Below, in pieces: positions 9,701 through 17,517 of a stretch of 64,000 nucleotides of DNA. Source of the stretch: Collinsella aerofaciens. GTDB lineage: Bacteria; Actinomycetota; Coriobacteriia; Coriobacteriales; Coriobacteriaceae. The stretch is taken from assembly GCF_015670745.1 (NCBI RefSeq), contig NZ_JADPCH010000001.1:1-64000 (forward strand). The letters run 5' to 3'. The notes beneath the pieces are model-generated. The model saw nothing but the letters and a program-made list of their open reading frames with translations. It made no database searches and was not told the origin of the DNA. Every line of letters begins with the position of its first letter. The first letter of the stretch is position 1. The position numbers were made by a program, and so were the translations under genes.

Positions 9701-9730
9701 TGCAAGGCAATCCATCCCTCTTGCACCAAT
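9701..9730. repeat. 30-bp dispersed repeat (tgcaa...tgcaccaat), copy 2
   Basis: Pairs with 6441-6470 (about 23 of 30 identical, ends conserved). Between here and 9843 the gap also holds two related segments, gtgtccccaggtgcc and cgtccccaagtgcc, that look like fragments of another repeat. Confidence 0.5.
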
Positions 9731-9842
9731 CTCTTGACATAAGGAGTGTCCCCAGGTGCCGGCACAAAAGGAACGTCCCCAAGTGCCAAGTGCCCAATGA
9801 CTACAGCGACAACCACGGCAACGCCGATGTTTTAGCAACGAC

Positions 9843-9986
9843 AGCGAGCGGGTCGCATTTGAGGCAAGGTGACGTGAAACGAAAGGGCGCTGACCTTCTG
9901 GTCGCGCCCTTGAAGTTGAACGTCAGATTGTCCAAATGCGGCCCGCGCAGCGTCGAGTAGTTACGCGGTTCGTAGAACCGCGTAAC
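9843..9986 (-). repeat. 145-bp structured repeat, copy 2, overlapping the queA stop codon
   Basis: Same structure as 6592-6736. The short hairpin is gttacgcggttc / gaaccgcgtaac with a 3-base loop; its inner pairs differ from copy 1 but stay complementary. One base of the outer long stem is changed (gcggccc to gcgaccc), giving a single mismatch. The repeat shares its last base with the queA stop codon. Copy 1 sits in the same position relative to its gene. Confidence 0.85.
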
Positions 9987-11203
9987 TAACAAATGAGCAT
10001 CGCGTCGCCAAAGCTGAAGAAGCGGTAGCGCTCCTCGATGGCAGCGGCGTAGGCATCCATGATCTGGTCGCGGGTGGCAAGCGCGCTTACGAGCATCATG
10101 AGCGTGGAGCGCGGCACGTGGAAGTTCGTGATCAGCGCGTCGACCACGTGATAGGTCGAGCCGGGCATGAGGTAGAGCTGCGTCGTGGCGTTCTCGCGTA
10201 CCACGATGTCGCCACGGCCGAGCGTATCAGCCCCGTCCTCGCGGCCCTCAAAATAGCGCGCCGTCACGGCTGGATCGGACACCGACGCCTCCGCGTCAAA
10301 CGCGCTTTCGAGCGAGCGCACCGCGGTGGTGCCGACGGCGATCACGCGATGTCCCTCGGCCTTGGCCTTGTGCACGGCGTCGACCACCTCCTGCGATACG
10401 TGGTAGCGCTCGGTGTGCATGACGTGCTGCGTAGGGTCGTCCTCCTCCACCAAGCGAAAGGTATCGATGCCCACCTCGAGCTCGACGGCGGCAAACTTCG
10501 CACCCTTGGCCTCGATGGCAGCCATGAGCTCGGGCGTGAAGTGCAAGCCAGCCGTGGGAGCAGCGGCCGAATGCTCCTCCTTCATGGCGTAGACGGTCTG
10601 GTACTTCTCAGGATCGCCCTCGTAATCGGTAATGTAGGGCGGCAGCGGCACGTGGCCGGCAGCATGGATGGCCTCGTCGAGCGTGCGCGGATCGCCGGCG
10701 GCATTGCAACCGGCCGGCTCAAAGCGCACCAGGCGGCCGCCGCGGCTATCGGTGACAAAGTCGATGACCTCGGCCGTCAGCACCACGGGCGCGCCCTCGG
10801 GCGCATGGGCACCGCCCGCACGATACTCAATCTGAGCACCGGGCTTCAGGCGCTTACCCGGCTTGACCAGGCACTCCCAAACGTGACCCAGCGGGTCAAC
10901 GTCCTCGCGGCGCTTGAGCAGCAGCGTCTCGACCACGCCGCCCGAGCCGGCCTTGCGACCGATCAGGCGGGCCGGCATCACGCGCGTCTTGTTGATGACG
11001 AGTACGTCGCCCGGCTCGATATAGTCGATGATGTCGCGGAAGATGCGGTGCTCAACGGTACCGCCGTGCTCCAACGGCGTTCCCGCCTGTGAGCCCTTGC
11101 GATCCACCACCAGCAGGCGGCAGGAGTCGCGCGGCTCGGCAGGAGCCTGGGCAATCAGTTCCTCGGGAAGGTTATAGTCAAAATCATCGGTACGCATAGA
11201 CAC
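9986..11203 (-). CDS. queA: S-adenosylmethionine:tRNA ribosyltransferase-isomerase
   Basis: 405 residues. Transfers and isomerises the ribosyl group of AdoMet onto preQ1-modified tRNA to give epoxyqueuosine. Family hallmarks: FDYNLPEELIAQ at the N-terminus, PGDVLVINKTRVMPARL, HSAAAPTAGLHFT, and LITNFHVPRSTLMMLVSA near the end. The length is about 50 residues above short homologues because of insertions around residues 30-45 and 150-200. The start is taken as GTG at 11203, eight bases after aaggag; the ATG two codons later is too far from it. queH is the next gene upstream on the same strand (65-base gap), giving two consecutive steps of one pathway. Confidence 0.95.
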   Translation of the reverse strand: MSMRTDDFDYNLPEELIAQAPAEPRDSCRLLVVDRKGSQAGTPLEHGGTVEHRIFRDIIDYIEPGDVLVINKTRVMPARLIGRKAGSGGVVETLLLKRREDVDPLGHVWECLVKPGKRLKPGAQIEYRAGGAHAPEGAPVVLTAEVIDFVTDSRGGRLVRFEPAGCNAAGDPRTLDEAIHAAGHVPLPPYITDYEGDPEKYQTVYAMKEEHSAAAPTAGLHFTPELMAAIEAKGAKFAAVELEVGIDTFRLVEEDDPTQHVMHTERYHVSQEVVDAVHKAKAEGHRVIAVGTTAVRSLESAFDAEASVSDPAVTARYFEGREDGADTLGRGDIVVRENATTQLYLMPGSTYHVVDALITNFHVPRSTLMMLVSALATRDQIMDAYAAAIEERYRFFSFGDAMLIC

Positions 11204-11267
11204 GTCGGATACTCCTTATATAGCTAAAGTCCGCTCTACATCCTAGCAGGCTGACGTCCCAAATGAA

Positions 11268-11843
11268 CTACTTTTTGGCGGCTTTGCGCTCGTCGCGGAT
11301 ACGGGCGCGGTCCATGGCCGCCTCGACAGCCGAGAAGCGGCAACCACAGTAGTTCTGCCGATACATGCCCAGCTCGCGCGAACGGCGCGTAGCCTCGGGA
11401 TAATACGGGCGAAAATCGCGGATCACCGGAGTGAGCCCACGTGCCGCCGCCAGGCGCTTGAGCACGTCATTGCAGGTATCGAACAGCTGATACGGCGAGA
11501 CGGCGAGCGTCGTGCCCACAAACTCAAACCCGCGCTCCTGGGCCACGCGGCACGCCTCGGCCAAGCGCAGGGCATAGCACGCGCGACAGCGACGAGGCCG
11601 ATCGGCACCCAGCGGTGCCACGCCGGTCTCCCAGTGATCGCGGTCCTCCCCTGCCTCAATGAGCTCGATGTCGCCATCGACACACCACCGGCGCAGCTCG
11701 TCCAAGCGGCGCTGCCATTCATCGCGCGGTTGAATATTGGGGTTGGTCCAGCAGATTGTGGGCTCAAACCCCTCCTCGCGCAGCAGGCGAACCGGCTCAA
11801 GCGAGCATGGTGCACAGCACGCATGCAGCAACAACGACTTCAT
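11268..11843 (-). CDS. queH: Epoxyqueuosine reductase QueH
   Basis: 191 residues of the former DUF208 family. Reduces epoxyqueuosine to queuosine in tRNA; this is the non-orthologous alternative to QueG. Diagnostic cysteines: HACCAPCS near the N-terminus (residues 7-12) and the C-terminal YRQNYCGCRFS, together with CRACYALRL in the middle, as expected for the iron-sulfur plus metal site. The start at 11843 is favoured because gaggag lies six bases ahead; the ATG at 11849 overlaps that site. It lies between the DUF3267 gene (10-base gap) and queA (65-base gap), so the three are probably cotranscribed. Confidence 0.93.
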   Translation of the reverse strand: MKSLLLHACCAPCSLEPVRLLREEGFEPTICWTNPNIQPRDEWQRRLDELRRWCVDGDIELIEAGEDRDHWETGVAPLGADRPRRCRACYALRLAEACRVAQERGFEFVGTTLAVSPYQLFDTCNDVLKRLAAARGLTPVIRDFRPYYPEATRRSRELGMYRQNYCGCRFSAVEAAMDRARIRDERKAAKK

Positions 11844-11853
11844 CGACATCTCC

Positions 11854-12420
11854 TCACCCAAAAAAGCGCACGCCAAAGGACGTATCCTCGCAGGCGACAA
11901 TGCGGCGGTCGCGCAAAATGGTCCGCACGTAATACCAGTCGCCTACACAGCCCGACAAATGCAAGCCGGCAGCCAGATAGCACAGCAGCGGATAGCCCGA
12001 AAACGCAAACCCCAGGGCAAGCGTTGTCGTCACAACAACCGTCGGCGCCAGGCAAACCGCCATGTACCGCCGGCGCGAATACACAACGCCTTCGGCGCAG
12101 GCATAGATCATCGCCGTCTCGCGATTCGCCCCAAAGGTCACCTTCGCGCCCGCAGGCGCCAGCAGCCTAAAAAACACACCGTGCACCAGCTCGTGCACGG
12201 CAAATGAAGCCGCCGAAACCGCAGTCAAGCCGACTATCCAGCCCAAGACGGCCATCCAGCCGCCCGCGTCAGCCGCATCCAGGTCCGCGGGTCCGCCCAG
12301 CAGCATAAACACCGGCACCAGGCACACGGCAAACACGCCGACTACGACCATCCCCCACACGAAGCAAGCGTGCAGAAAATCCTCGTCCTCAAACGCATGT
12401 ATGTTGGAAATCTCATTCAT
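11854..12420 (-). CDS. DUF3267-type membrane protein with HExxH metalloprotease motif
   Basis: 188 residues. Hydrophobic segments at about 18-42, 55-80, 120-145 and 145-165. A zinc-protease-like HELVHG motif sits at the end of the second segment, as in DUF3267 (YwmB/site-2-protease-like) membrane proteins. It could be an intramembrane metalloprotease, but no second metal-ligand motif is obvious. The start has no clear ribosome site. A tatcct element ends nine bases before the ATG, so the transcript may be leaderless. It heads a possible operon with queH and queA. Confidence 0.75.
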   Translation of the reverse strand: MNEISNIHAFEDEDFLHACFVWGMVVVGVFAVCLVPVFMLLGGPADLDAADAGGWMAVLGWIVGLTAVSAASFAVHELVHGVFFRLLAPAGAKVTFGANRETAMIYACAEGVVYSRRRYMAVCLAPTVVVTTTLALGFAFSGYPLLCYLAAGLHLSGCVGDWYYVRTILRDRRIVACEDTSFGVRFFG

Positions 12421-12552
12421 AGCATCTTAGGATAGCGCCCCTGCCACGTACCCGTCCGCATGTGCGATAATGTCGAACGATATGCACGAATTGACCACCG
12501 CGTCGCCAGGCCTTGTGCCCGGCCGCGCTCTCACCATATGCGAAGGAGTCCC

Positions 12553-14703
12553 ATGGCATCCAAATACTCCATGAACGACCGTCCCAGCTGGCCTCGCCGC
12601 GCCATCGTTACCGCCGGCGAGCCCTACGGCAACAAGGGCCTTCACTTTGGCCACGTCGGTGGCGTCTTTGTCCCGGCCGACTTCTTCGCCCGCTTCCTGC
12701 GCGACCGTCTGGGCCGCGAGAACGTCATCTTCACCTCGGGCACCGACTGCTATGGCTCGCCCATCATGGAGAGCTACCGCAAGCTCAAGGAGAACGAGGG
12801 CTACGACAAGTCCATTAGCGAGTATGTCGAGTCCAATCACTCCCGCCAGGCCGCGACCCTCAACAACTACAACATCAGCTGTGACATCTACGGCGGCTCG
12901 GGCCTTGAGCCGGCGGCCCAGATCCACAACGAGGTGACCGCTGAGATTATCGAGCGCCTGCACGAGCAGGGCACCATCTCCAAGCGCTCCACGCTGCAGT
13001 TCTACGATGCCAAGGCCGGCACGTTCCTCAACGGCCGTCAGGTGATCGGCCGCTGCCCCATCCAGGGCTGCAAGTCCGAGAAGGCCTATGCCGACGAGTG
13101 CGACCTGGGCCACCAGTTTGAGCCCGAGGAGCTCATCGCGCCTAAGAGCCAGCTCACCGGCGAGGTGCCCGAGCTGCGCCCGGTAGACAACCTCTACTTC
13201 GACCTGCCGGCCTACCTCGACTTTATGAAGACCTATACCGACAAGCTCGCCCAGAACCCGCAGGTTCGCTCCGTGGTCTCCAAGACCATGGAGGAGTGGC
13301 TGCTGCCGGCTCAGCTCTACATCCAGAACAAGTTCCGCGAGGCCTTCGATGCCGTCGAGGATCAGCTTCCCGAGCACACCGTGCTGGAGCCCGAGGGAAA
13401 CAAGAGCAGCTTTACCGTCACCTTCCCCAGCTGGAAGGAGCGCGACGACGCCCATGCGGTGCTCGCCAACGGCGGCGTGCGCTTCCGCAGCGGCAAGGCG
13501 CTCGTGCCTTTCCGCATCACCGGCAACATCGACTGGGGCGTTCCGGTGCCCCAGGTCGACGGCGTTTCCGACGTCACCTGCTGGTGCTGGCCCGAGAGCC
13601 TGTGGGCGCCCATCAGCTATACGCGTACCGTGCTCGCGCGCGATGCCAAGGCCGCCGGCGTGACCGAGGGCGTCGCCGCCCAGGATGCCGCCCTCATGGG
13701 CGAGCCCGCTGCCGACTCCACACAGGTGCCCGCGCCCACCTACCAGCACAGCTCGCTCGACTGGCGCGACTGGTGGTGCTCGGACGACGCACAGATCTAC
13801 CAGTTTATCGGTCAGGACAACATCTACTTCTACTGCATCGCGCAGACCGCCATGTGGGAGGCCCTAGGCTGGAACCTCACGCAGAGCACCGTCAGCGCCT
13901 GCTACCACCTGCTCTACATGGGCAAAAAGGCCAGCTCATCCTCGCAGACTCCTCCCCCGCCGGCAGACGACCTGCTCAACCACTACACCTGTGAGCAGAT
14001 GCGCGCGCATTGGCTGTCGCTCGGCCTGTCCGAGAAACCGGTGAGCTTTAGCCCCAAGGCATACGACACGCGCGTGACCGGCAAGGACAAGGACGGCAAC
14101 GAGGTGCGCGCCTGCGACGACAAGCGCGTTATCGACCCCGCCCTTAAGGAGAGCGCGCTGCTGACCGGCGTGTTCAACCGCCTGGCCCGCAGCTGCTTCT
14201 ACGGCGTCGCCGTCAAGGAAGGCGACGAGAGTCCCTATCGCAACGGCTGCATTCCCGCCGGTGCCGCCTCTGCTGCCGTGGTCGAAGCTGCCGAGCAGGC
14301 CGCCCTTGCCTTTGAGCAGGCCATGTACAAGTTCGAGACGCACCGCGCGCTCGCCGTGTGCGACGACTACCTGCGCGCCGCAAACAAGCGCTGGAGCGAT
14401 GCCTCCAAGGCCGCCAACAAGCTCGAGGGCGAGCCAGCCAACGCTGCCATGAAGCAGGCCCTGGTCGACGCCTTTACCGAGCTTCGCGTGGCGACCGTCC
14501 TGATGCACGGCATCGTGCCGGCCGGCTGCGAGCTCATCTGCGAGTACTTCGACGTCGACCCGGTCGCCTTCTTTAGCTGGGACAACATCTTTGCCTCCAC
14601 GGACGAGTTCGTGGAGATCCTGGGCGAGAAGCCCGGCGAGCACCGCGTGAAGCCGCTGCCCCCGCGCTTCGACTTCTTCAGCAAGCACGAGAGTCAGTAC
14701 TAA
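12553..14703 (+). CDS. Divergent methionyl-tRNA synthetase-like class I tRNA ligase
   Basis: 716 residues. The Rossmann catalytic domain begins PYGNKGLHFGH with the HIGH motif as HFGH (31-34), followed by FTSGTDCYGSPI, which parallels the MetRS GTDEHG segment. A zinc-knuckle-like CPIQGC and CDLGH pair follows. The KMSKS loop, expected near residue 460 after YHLLYMGKKAS, reads KASSSS, so the second lysine of KMSKS is missing. The C-terminal half holds a helical anticodon-binding-like domain. The start follows aaggag. It may be a real but diverged MetRS or a second copy with a different job; I cannot see whether another metG exists. It is followed by a long palindrome and an rRNA methyltransferase gene. 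Confidence 0.8.
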   Translation: MASKYSMNDRPSWPRRAIVTAGEPYGNKGLHFGHVGGVFVPADFFARFLRDRLGRENVIFTSGTDCYGSPIMESYRKLKENEGYDKSISEYVESNHSRQAATLNNYNISCDIYGGSGLEPAAQIHNEVTAEIIERLHEQGTISKRSTLQFYDAKAGTFLNGRQVIGRCPIQGCKSEKAYADECDLGHQFEPEELIAPKSQLTGEVPELRPVDNLYFDLPAYLDFMKTYTDKLAQNPQVRSVVSKTMEEWLLPAQLYIQNKFREAFDAVEDQLPEHTVLEPEGNKSSFTVTFPSWKERDDAHAVLANGGVRFRSGKALVPFRITGNIDWGVPVPQVDGVSDVTCWCWPESLWAPISYTRTVLARDAKAAGVTEGVAAQDAALMGEPAADSTQVPAPTYQHSSLDWRDWWCSDDAQIYQFIGQDNIYFYCIAQTAMWEALGWNLTQSTVSACYHLLYMGKKASSSSQTPPPPADDLLNHYTCEQMRAHWLSLGLSEKPVSFSPKAYDTRVTGKDKDGNEVRACDDKRVIDPALKESALLTGVFNRLARSCFYGVAVKEGDESPYRNGCIPAGAASAAVVEAAEQAALAFEQAMYKFETHRALAVCDDYLRAANKRWSDASKAANKLEGEPANAAMKQALVDAFTELRVATVLMHGIVPAGCELICEYFDVDPVAFFSWDNIFASTDEFVEILGEKPGEHRVKPLPPRFDFFSKHESQY

Positions 14704-14719
14704 GCCAACACCAAGGCAG

Positions 14720-14828
14720 AGTAGTCAATTTGGGACGGGGCTATTTTAGCTACCCCGTCCCAAATTTAACTGCAACGCCTGCCGAAACGGACGGGCAGCT
14801 AAAATAGCCCCGTCCCAAATTGACTACT
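14720..14828. repeat. 32-bp perfect inverted repeat with an alternative internal hairpin
   Basis: Arms 14720-14751 and 14797-14828 are exact reverse complements over 32 bases. The 45-base loop holds accccgtcccaaattt, which can instead pair with the left arm (aatttgggacgggg), so two mutually exclusive hairpins of about 14 and 32 bp are possible. It lies between the MetRS-like gene and the methyltransferase gene, and its right arm ends 26 bases before the latter's ATG. Confidence 0.85.
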
Positions 14829-14854
14829 TTTAATGGAATGGGAAGGAAAGACGG

Positions 14855-15958
14855 ATGTCCAAGCCGCGTCGTCGTAAGCAGAAAAAGCAGGTCAAGGCCG
14901 AGCTCAAGCTCAGGCAGTTTGCTGCTACCGAGCTTTCCGACCAGCTTGCCGCCCTTCCCTGCGCCGCCGACCTGCCGCGCTTTATGGTCGACACGGTCGC
15001 CGGCGCCTATGCGCCCGCCGATGCCAAGCTCATGATCGAGGGCTTCGGCGCCGCGGCCACACGCCCGGTCACGCTGCGCGCCAACACGCTCAAGGCGACC
15101 GCCGAGGACATCGCTGCGGCGCTCGATGCCGCCTGCATCGCCCACCAAACCGTTACCTGGTATCCGGACGCCTTTATCCTGCCCGAGGCCCAGGTTTCAG
15201 ATCTGTGGGATCTCGACATCTACCGCGACGGCAAAATCTACCTGCAGAGCCTGTCATCCATGATGCCGCCGTTGGTCCTGGGCGCCCAGGCAGGCGAGGA
15301 CATCCTGGACATGTGCGCAGCCCCCGGCGGCAAGACGACGCAGATCGCCGCCCTCACCCAGGGACAGGCGCACCTCACCGCCTGTGAGATGAGCATTCCC
15401 CGCGCCGAAAAGCTCGAGTCGAACCTCCATCGCCAGGGTGCCAAAAACGTGCCCGTCATGCGCATCGACGCACGCGAGCTCGACGAGTTCTTCCGCTTTG
15501 ACCGCATCCTGCTCGACGCTCCCTGCACCGGCACGGGCACCGTCATCAGTGGCAACGAGAAAAGCCTGCGCGGCCTCACCGAGCAGTTGCTGAGCAAGTG
15601 CGCCCGCTCGCAGCGAGCACTTCTGGACCGCGCCATGGGGGCCCTCAAACCGGGCGGCACGCTCGTCTATTCGACTTGTTCGATCATGCCGCAGGAAAAC
15701 GAGGACGCCCTGCAAGAGGCCCTCGACAAGCACATGGATTGCGAGCTTATCCCCCTCGACGGCACACCGAGCGAAAGTGAAGCGCGTCGCGCCCAGGATG
15801 CCGGCGAGGAGCCGCATATCGAGTGCAACGCCCTCACCGAGGCCATCGCCGCCGGCCATGTCTCGGCCATCGCCAACGGTATGCCCGGCACGCTGACCAT
15901 TCCGCCTAGCCGCGATTTTGAGGGCTTCTACATTGCCCTGATCCGAAAACGCAGCTAG
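14855..15958 (+). CDS. RsmB/RsmF-type 16S rRNA (cytosine-5) methyltransferase
   Basis: 367 residues. AdoMet site DMCAAPGGKTTQIA, catalytic motif IV DAPCTGTG and motif VI YSTCSI with the second cysteine of the m5C mechanism. A basic N-terminus (KPRRRKQKKQ) likely helps RNA contact. It has no NusB-like N-terminal domain and only a short C-terminal extension, which fits the RsmF/YebU-like or short RsmB class; the exact target cytosine cannot be read. The start follows ggaaggaaag. A palindrome that could control expression ends 26 bases upstream. Confidence 0.88.
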   Translation: MSKPRRRKQKKQVKAELKLRQFAATELSDQLAALPCAADLPRFMVDTVAGAYAPADAKLMIEGFGAAATRPVTLRANTLKATAEDIAAALDAACIAHQTVTWYPDAFILPEAQVSDLWDLDIYRDGKIYLQSLSSMMPPLVLGAQAGEDILDMCAAPGGKTTQIAALTQGQAHLTACEMSIPRAEKLESNLHRQGAKNVPVMRIDARELDEFFRFDRILLDAPCTGTGTVISGNEKSLRGLTEQLLSKCARSQRALLDRAMGALKPGGTLVYSTCSIMPQENEDALQEALDKHMDCELIPLDGTPSESEARRAQDAGEEPHIECNALTEAIAAGHVSAIANGMPGTLTIPPSRDFEGFYIALIRKRS

Positions 15959-15982
15959 CGCACGGATCAAAAACTCAACAAG

Positions 15983-16153
15983 CTATCTCTGTGCGCGTTT
16001 GCCCTGCTGGTCGCGATGCTGTTTAAGCATCGCGCGCTCCTTGCGTTCGGCCCTTTTGCCCTTAATGGCCGTGACCACAAAGTAGATAACCGCGGCGGCA
16101 ACGATTGCGCCCACGCACAGGCCAATCGAGCCAAACATTGCTGTCAATTCCAT
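15983..16153 (-). CDS. Small single-pass membrane protein, 56 residues
   Basis: Reads MELTAMFGSIGLCVGAIVAA, then AVIYFVVTAIKG and a strongly basic tail (KRAERKERAMLKQHRDQQ). This gives one transmembrane segment at about 8-30 with a positively charged cytoplasmic tail. The ribosome site agagaggtg lies eight bases ahead of the ATG. It is convergent with the methyltransferase gene and ends 24 bases from it. No family recognised. The codon pattern and a good ribosome site support it as real. Similar short basic-tail proteins often join membrane complexes, but the role here is unknown. Confidence 0.7.
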   Translation of the reverse strand: MELTAMFGSIGLCVGAIVAAAVIYFVVTAIKGKRAERKERAMLKQHRDQQGKRAQR

Positions 16154-16330
16154 ACCGCGTCACCTCTCTTTTAAACGGGACTTTCAAGATAGCACCTCGA
16201 TCCTCGCCACCACAGCTCCTTCACGTTCTCCCGCCCTTCGGTCTAACGGATGGTGCGGCGGGGAAAAATCAACTCGTCAAACGATTTAGCATTCGCAATT
16301 CCGGCTGCATCGCGCCGGCCACCATCGCAT

Positions 16331-16336
16331 AGAATC
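16331..16336 (+). promoter_or_regulatory. -10 element suggesting a leaderless transcript
   Basis: TAGAAT ends nine bases before the ATG at 16345, and no Shine-Dalgarno-like sequence lies between them. This spacing puts the transcription start at or within a few bases of the ATG. Confidence 0.4.
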
Positions 16337-16344
16337 GAGCCTCC

Positions 16345-17436
16345 ATGGATACCCTCAACGACCTAAACGAACGCGTCGACGCCTTTGTCGGCACCAGCTC
16401 CTTCGACACGCCTGCCGCGGCAAACGACCAAGCTCCCATCGATGTACCCGCCGAGGTTCACGAGGACATCGTCGCCTCGGTCGATTTCTCCGAGGTCGAG
16501 CTCGCAGACGAGTTCACCGAGCCCCAGGTAGCCGTGACCCCCAACGGACTGCTCCCCATGGAGCCCCTGCCCATCGACGGACGTCTGCGCAAGGCTGCTC
16601 TTCGCATGCCCGACGAGATCGAGGAGGCCAGCGGCTTCACGCTCTTCGGACGTCGTATCAAATCGCTCATCTACACCACCGACGTGGCCGTCATCCGCAA
16701 CTCCAACGCCGATGCCGTCTTTGCCGTTTACCCCTTCACGCCGCAGCCGGCCATTACGCAGGCGCTGTTGACCGTCGCCGAGTGCCCGGTCTTTGTAGGC
16801 GTGGGCGGCGGAACTACGACCGGTAAGCGCTCCGTACAGATGGCAGCCGTCTCCGAGATGCAGGGCGCGGCGGGCTGCGTGGTCAACTCCCCCGCCACTG
16901 CCGAGATGGTCGAGCACATCACCAACATCGCCGACATCCCCGTCATCGCCACAGTCGTACGTTGCGACGATGATGCGCATGCCAAAGTGCGCGCCGGTGC
17001 TAAGATTCTCAACATCGCCGCCGGCAAAAACACACCCCAGGTCCTGCGTGAACTGCGCGAGCACTATCCCAACCTGCCGCTCATCGCGCCGGGCGGCAAG
17101 ACACCCGAGAGCATCCGTGAGACCATCGCCGCCGGCGCCAACGCCATCATCTGGACGCCGCCTTCGGCCCAGCAGCTACAGACCGACATGATGCAGCGTT
17201 ATCGCAAGATGAAGGAAGACGCCACACCTGTCATCTCGCGCGACGATGTGCCCATTATCGACCAGGTCGCCGCCGCCGAGGTCAGCCAGGTCGAGAACAT
17301 GAATCCCGACGTGCCGATTCCCGACGAAGTCATCGAGCGTGTCGCTTCGATCCACGAGCGCGTCGAGGAGCATCGCGCCAACCGCGGCCTCAAGCCGTCA
17401 CTGCACGGCTTCTTCTTCCGCGGAAAGAAACGCTAG
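16345..17436 (+). CDS. TIM-barrel protein of unknown function
   Basis: 363 residues. An acidic, poorly conserved N-terminus (~1-80) precedes an alpha/beta barrel. The barrel contains strand-like segments VFVGVGGGTTTGK, CVVNSPATAEMV, IPVIATVV, AKILNIAAGK, LIAPGGKTPESI and ANAIIWTPPS. The last two resemble the phosphate-binding ends of PdxJ/ThiG/indole-3-glycerol-phosphate-type barrels. The C-terminus is helical and ends in basic RGKKR. No catalytic set is clear, and function is not assigned. The absence of a ribosome site with a -10 element very close upstream suggests leaderless expression. A strong terminator follows the stop. Confidence 0.7.
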   Translation: MDTLNDLNERVDAFVGTSSFDTPAAANDQAPIDVPAEVHEDIVASVDFSEVELADEFTEPQVAVTPNGLLPMEPLPIDGRLRKAALRMPDEIEEASGFTLFGRRIKSLIYTTDVAVIRNSNADAVFAVYPFTPQPAITQALLTVAECPVFVGVGGGTTTGKRSVQMAAVSEMQGAAGCVVNSPATAEMVEHITNIADIPVIATVVRCDDDAHAKVRAGAKILNIAAGKNTPQVLRELREHYPNLPLIAPGGKTPESIRETIAAGANAIIWTPPSAQQLQTDMMQRYRKMKEDATPVISRDDVPIIDQVAAAEVSQVENMNPDVPIPDEVIERVASIHERVEEHRANRGLKPSLHGFFFRGKKR

Positions 17437-17448
17437 CCGCAACAGCAA

Positions 17449-17481
17449 GGCCCGCCCCACAAACGTGAGGCGGGCCGTTTT
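17449..17481 (+). terminator. Rho-independent terminator of the TIM-barrel gene
   Basis: Perfect 8-bp GC stem (ggcccgcc / ggcgggcc) with a 12-base loop followed by gttttcgttt. It lies 12 bases after the stop, between convergent genes. Confidence 0.85.
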
Positions 17482-17517
17482 CGTTTGAGCAATCACGCAG
17501 CGACGTGATGAGCCAAG

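Noticed and set aside
12427-13749. 440-codon minus-strand frame opposite the MetRS-like gene
   Set aside because: Repetitive Gly/Val/Leu/Ala-rich translation without domain or ribosome site.
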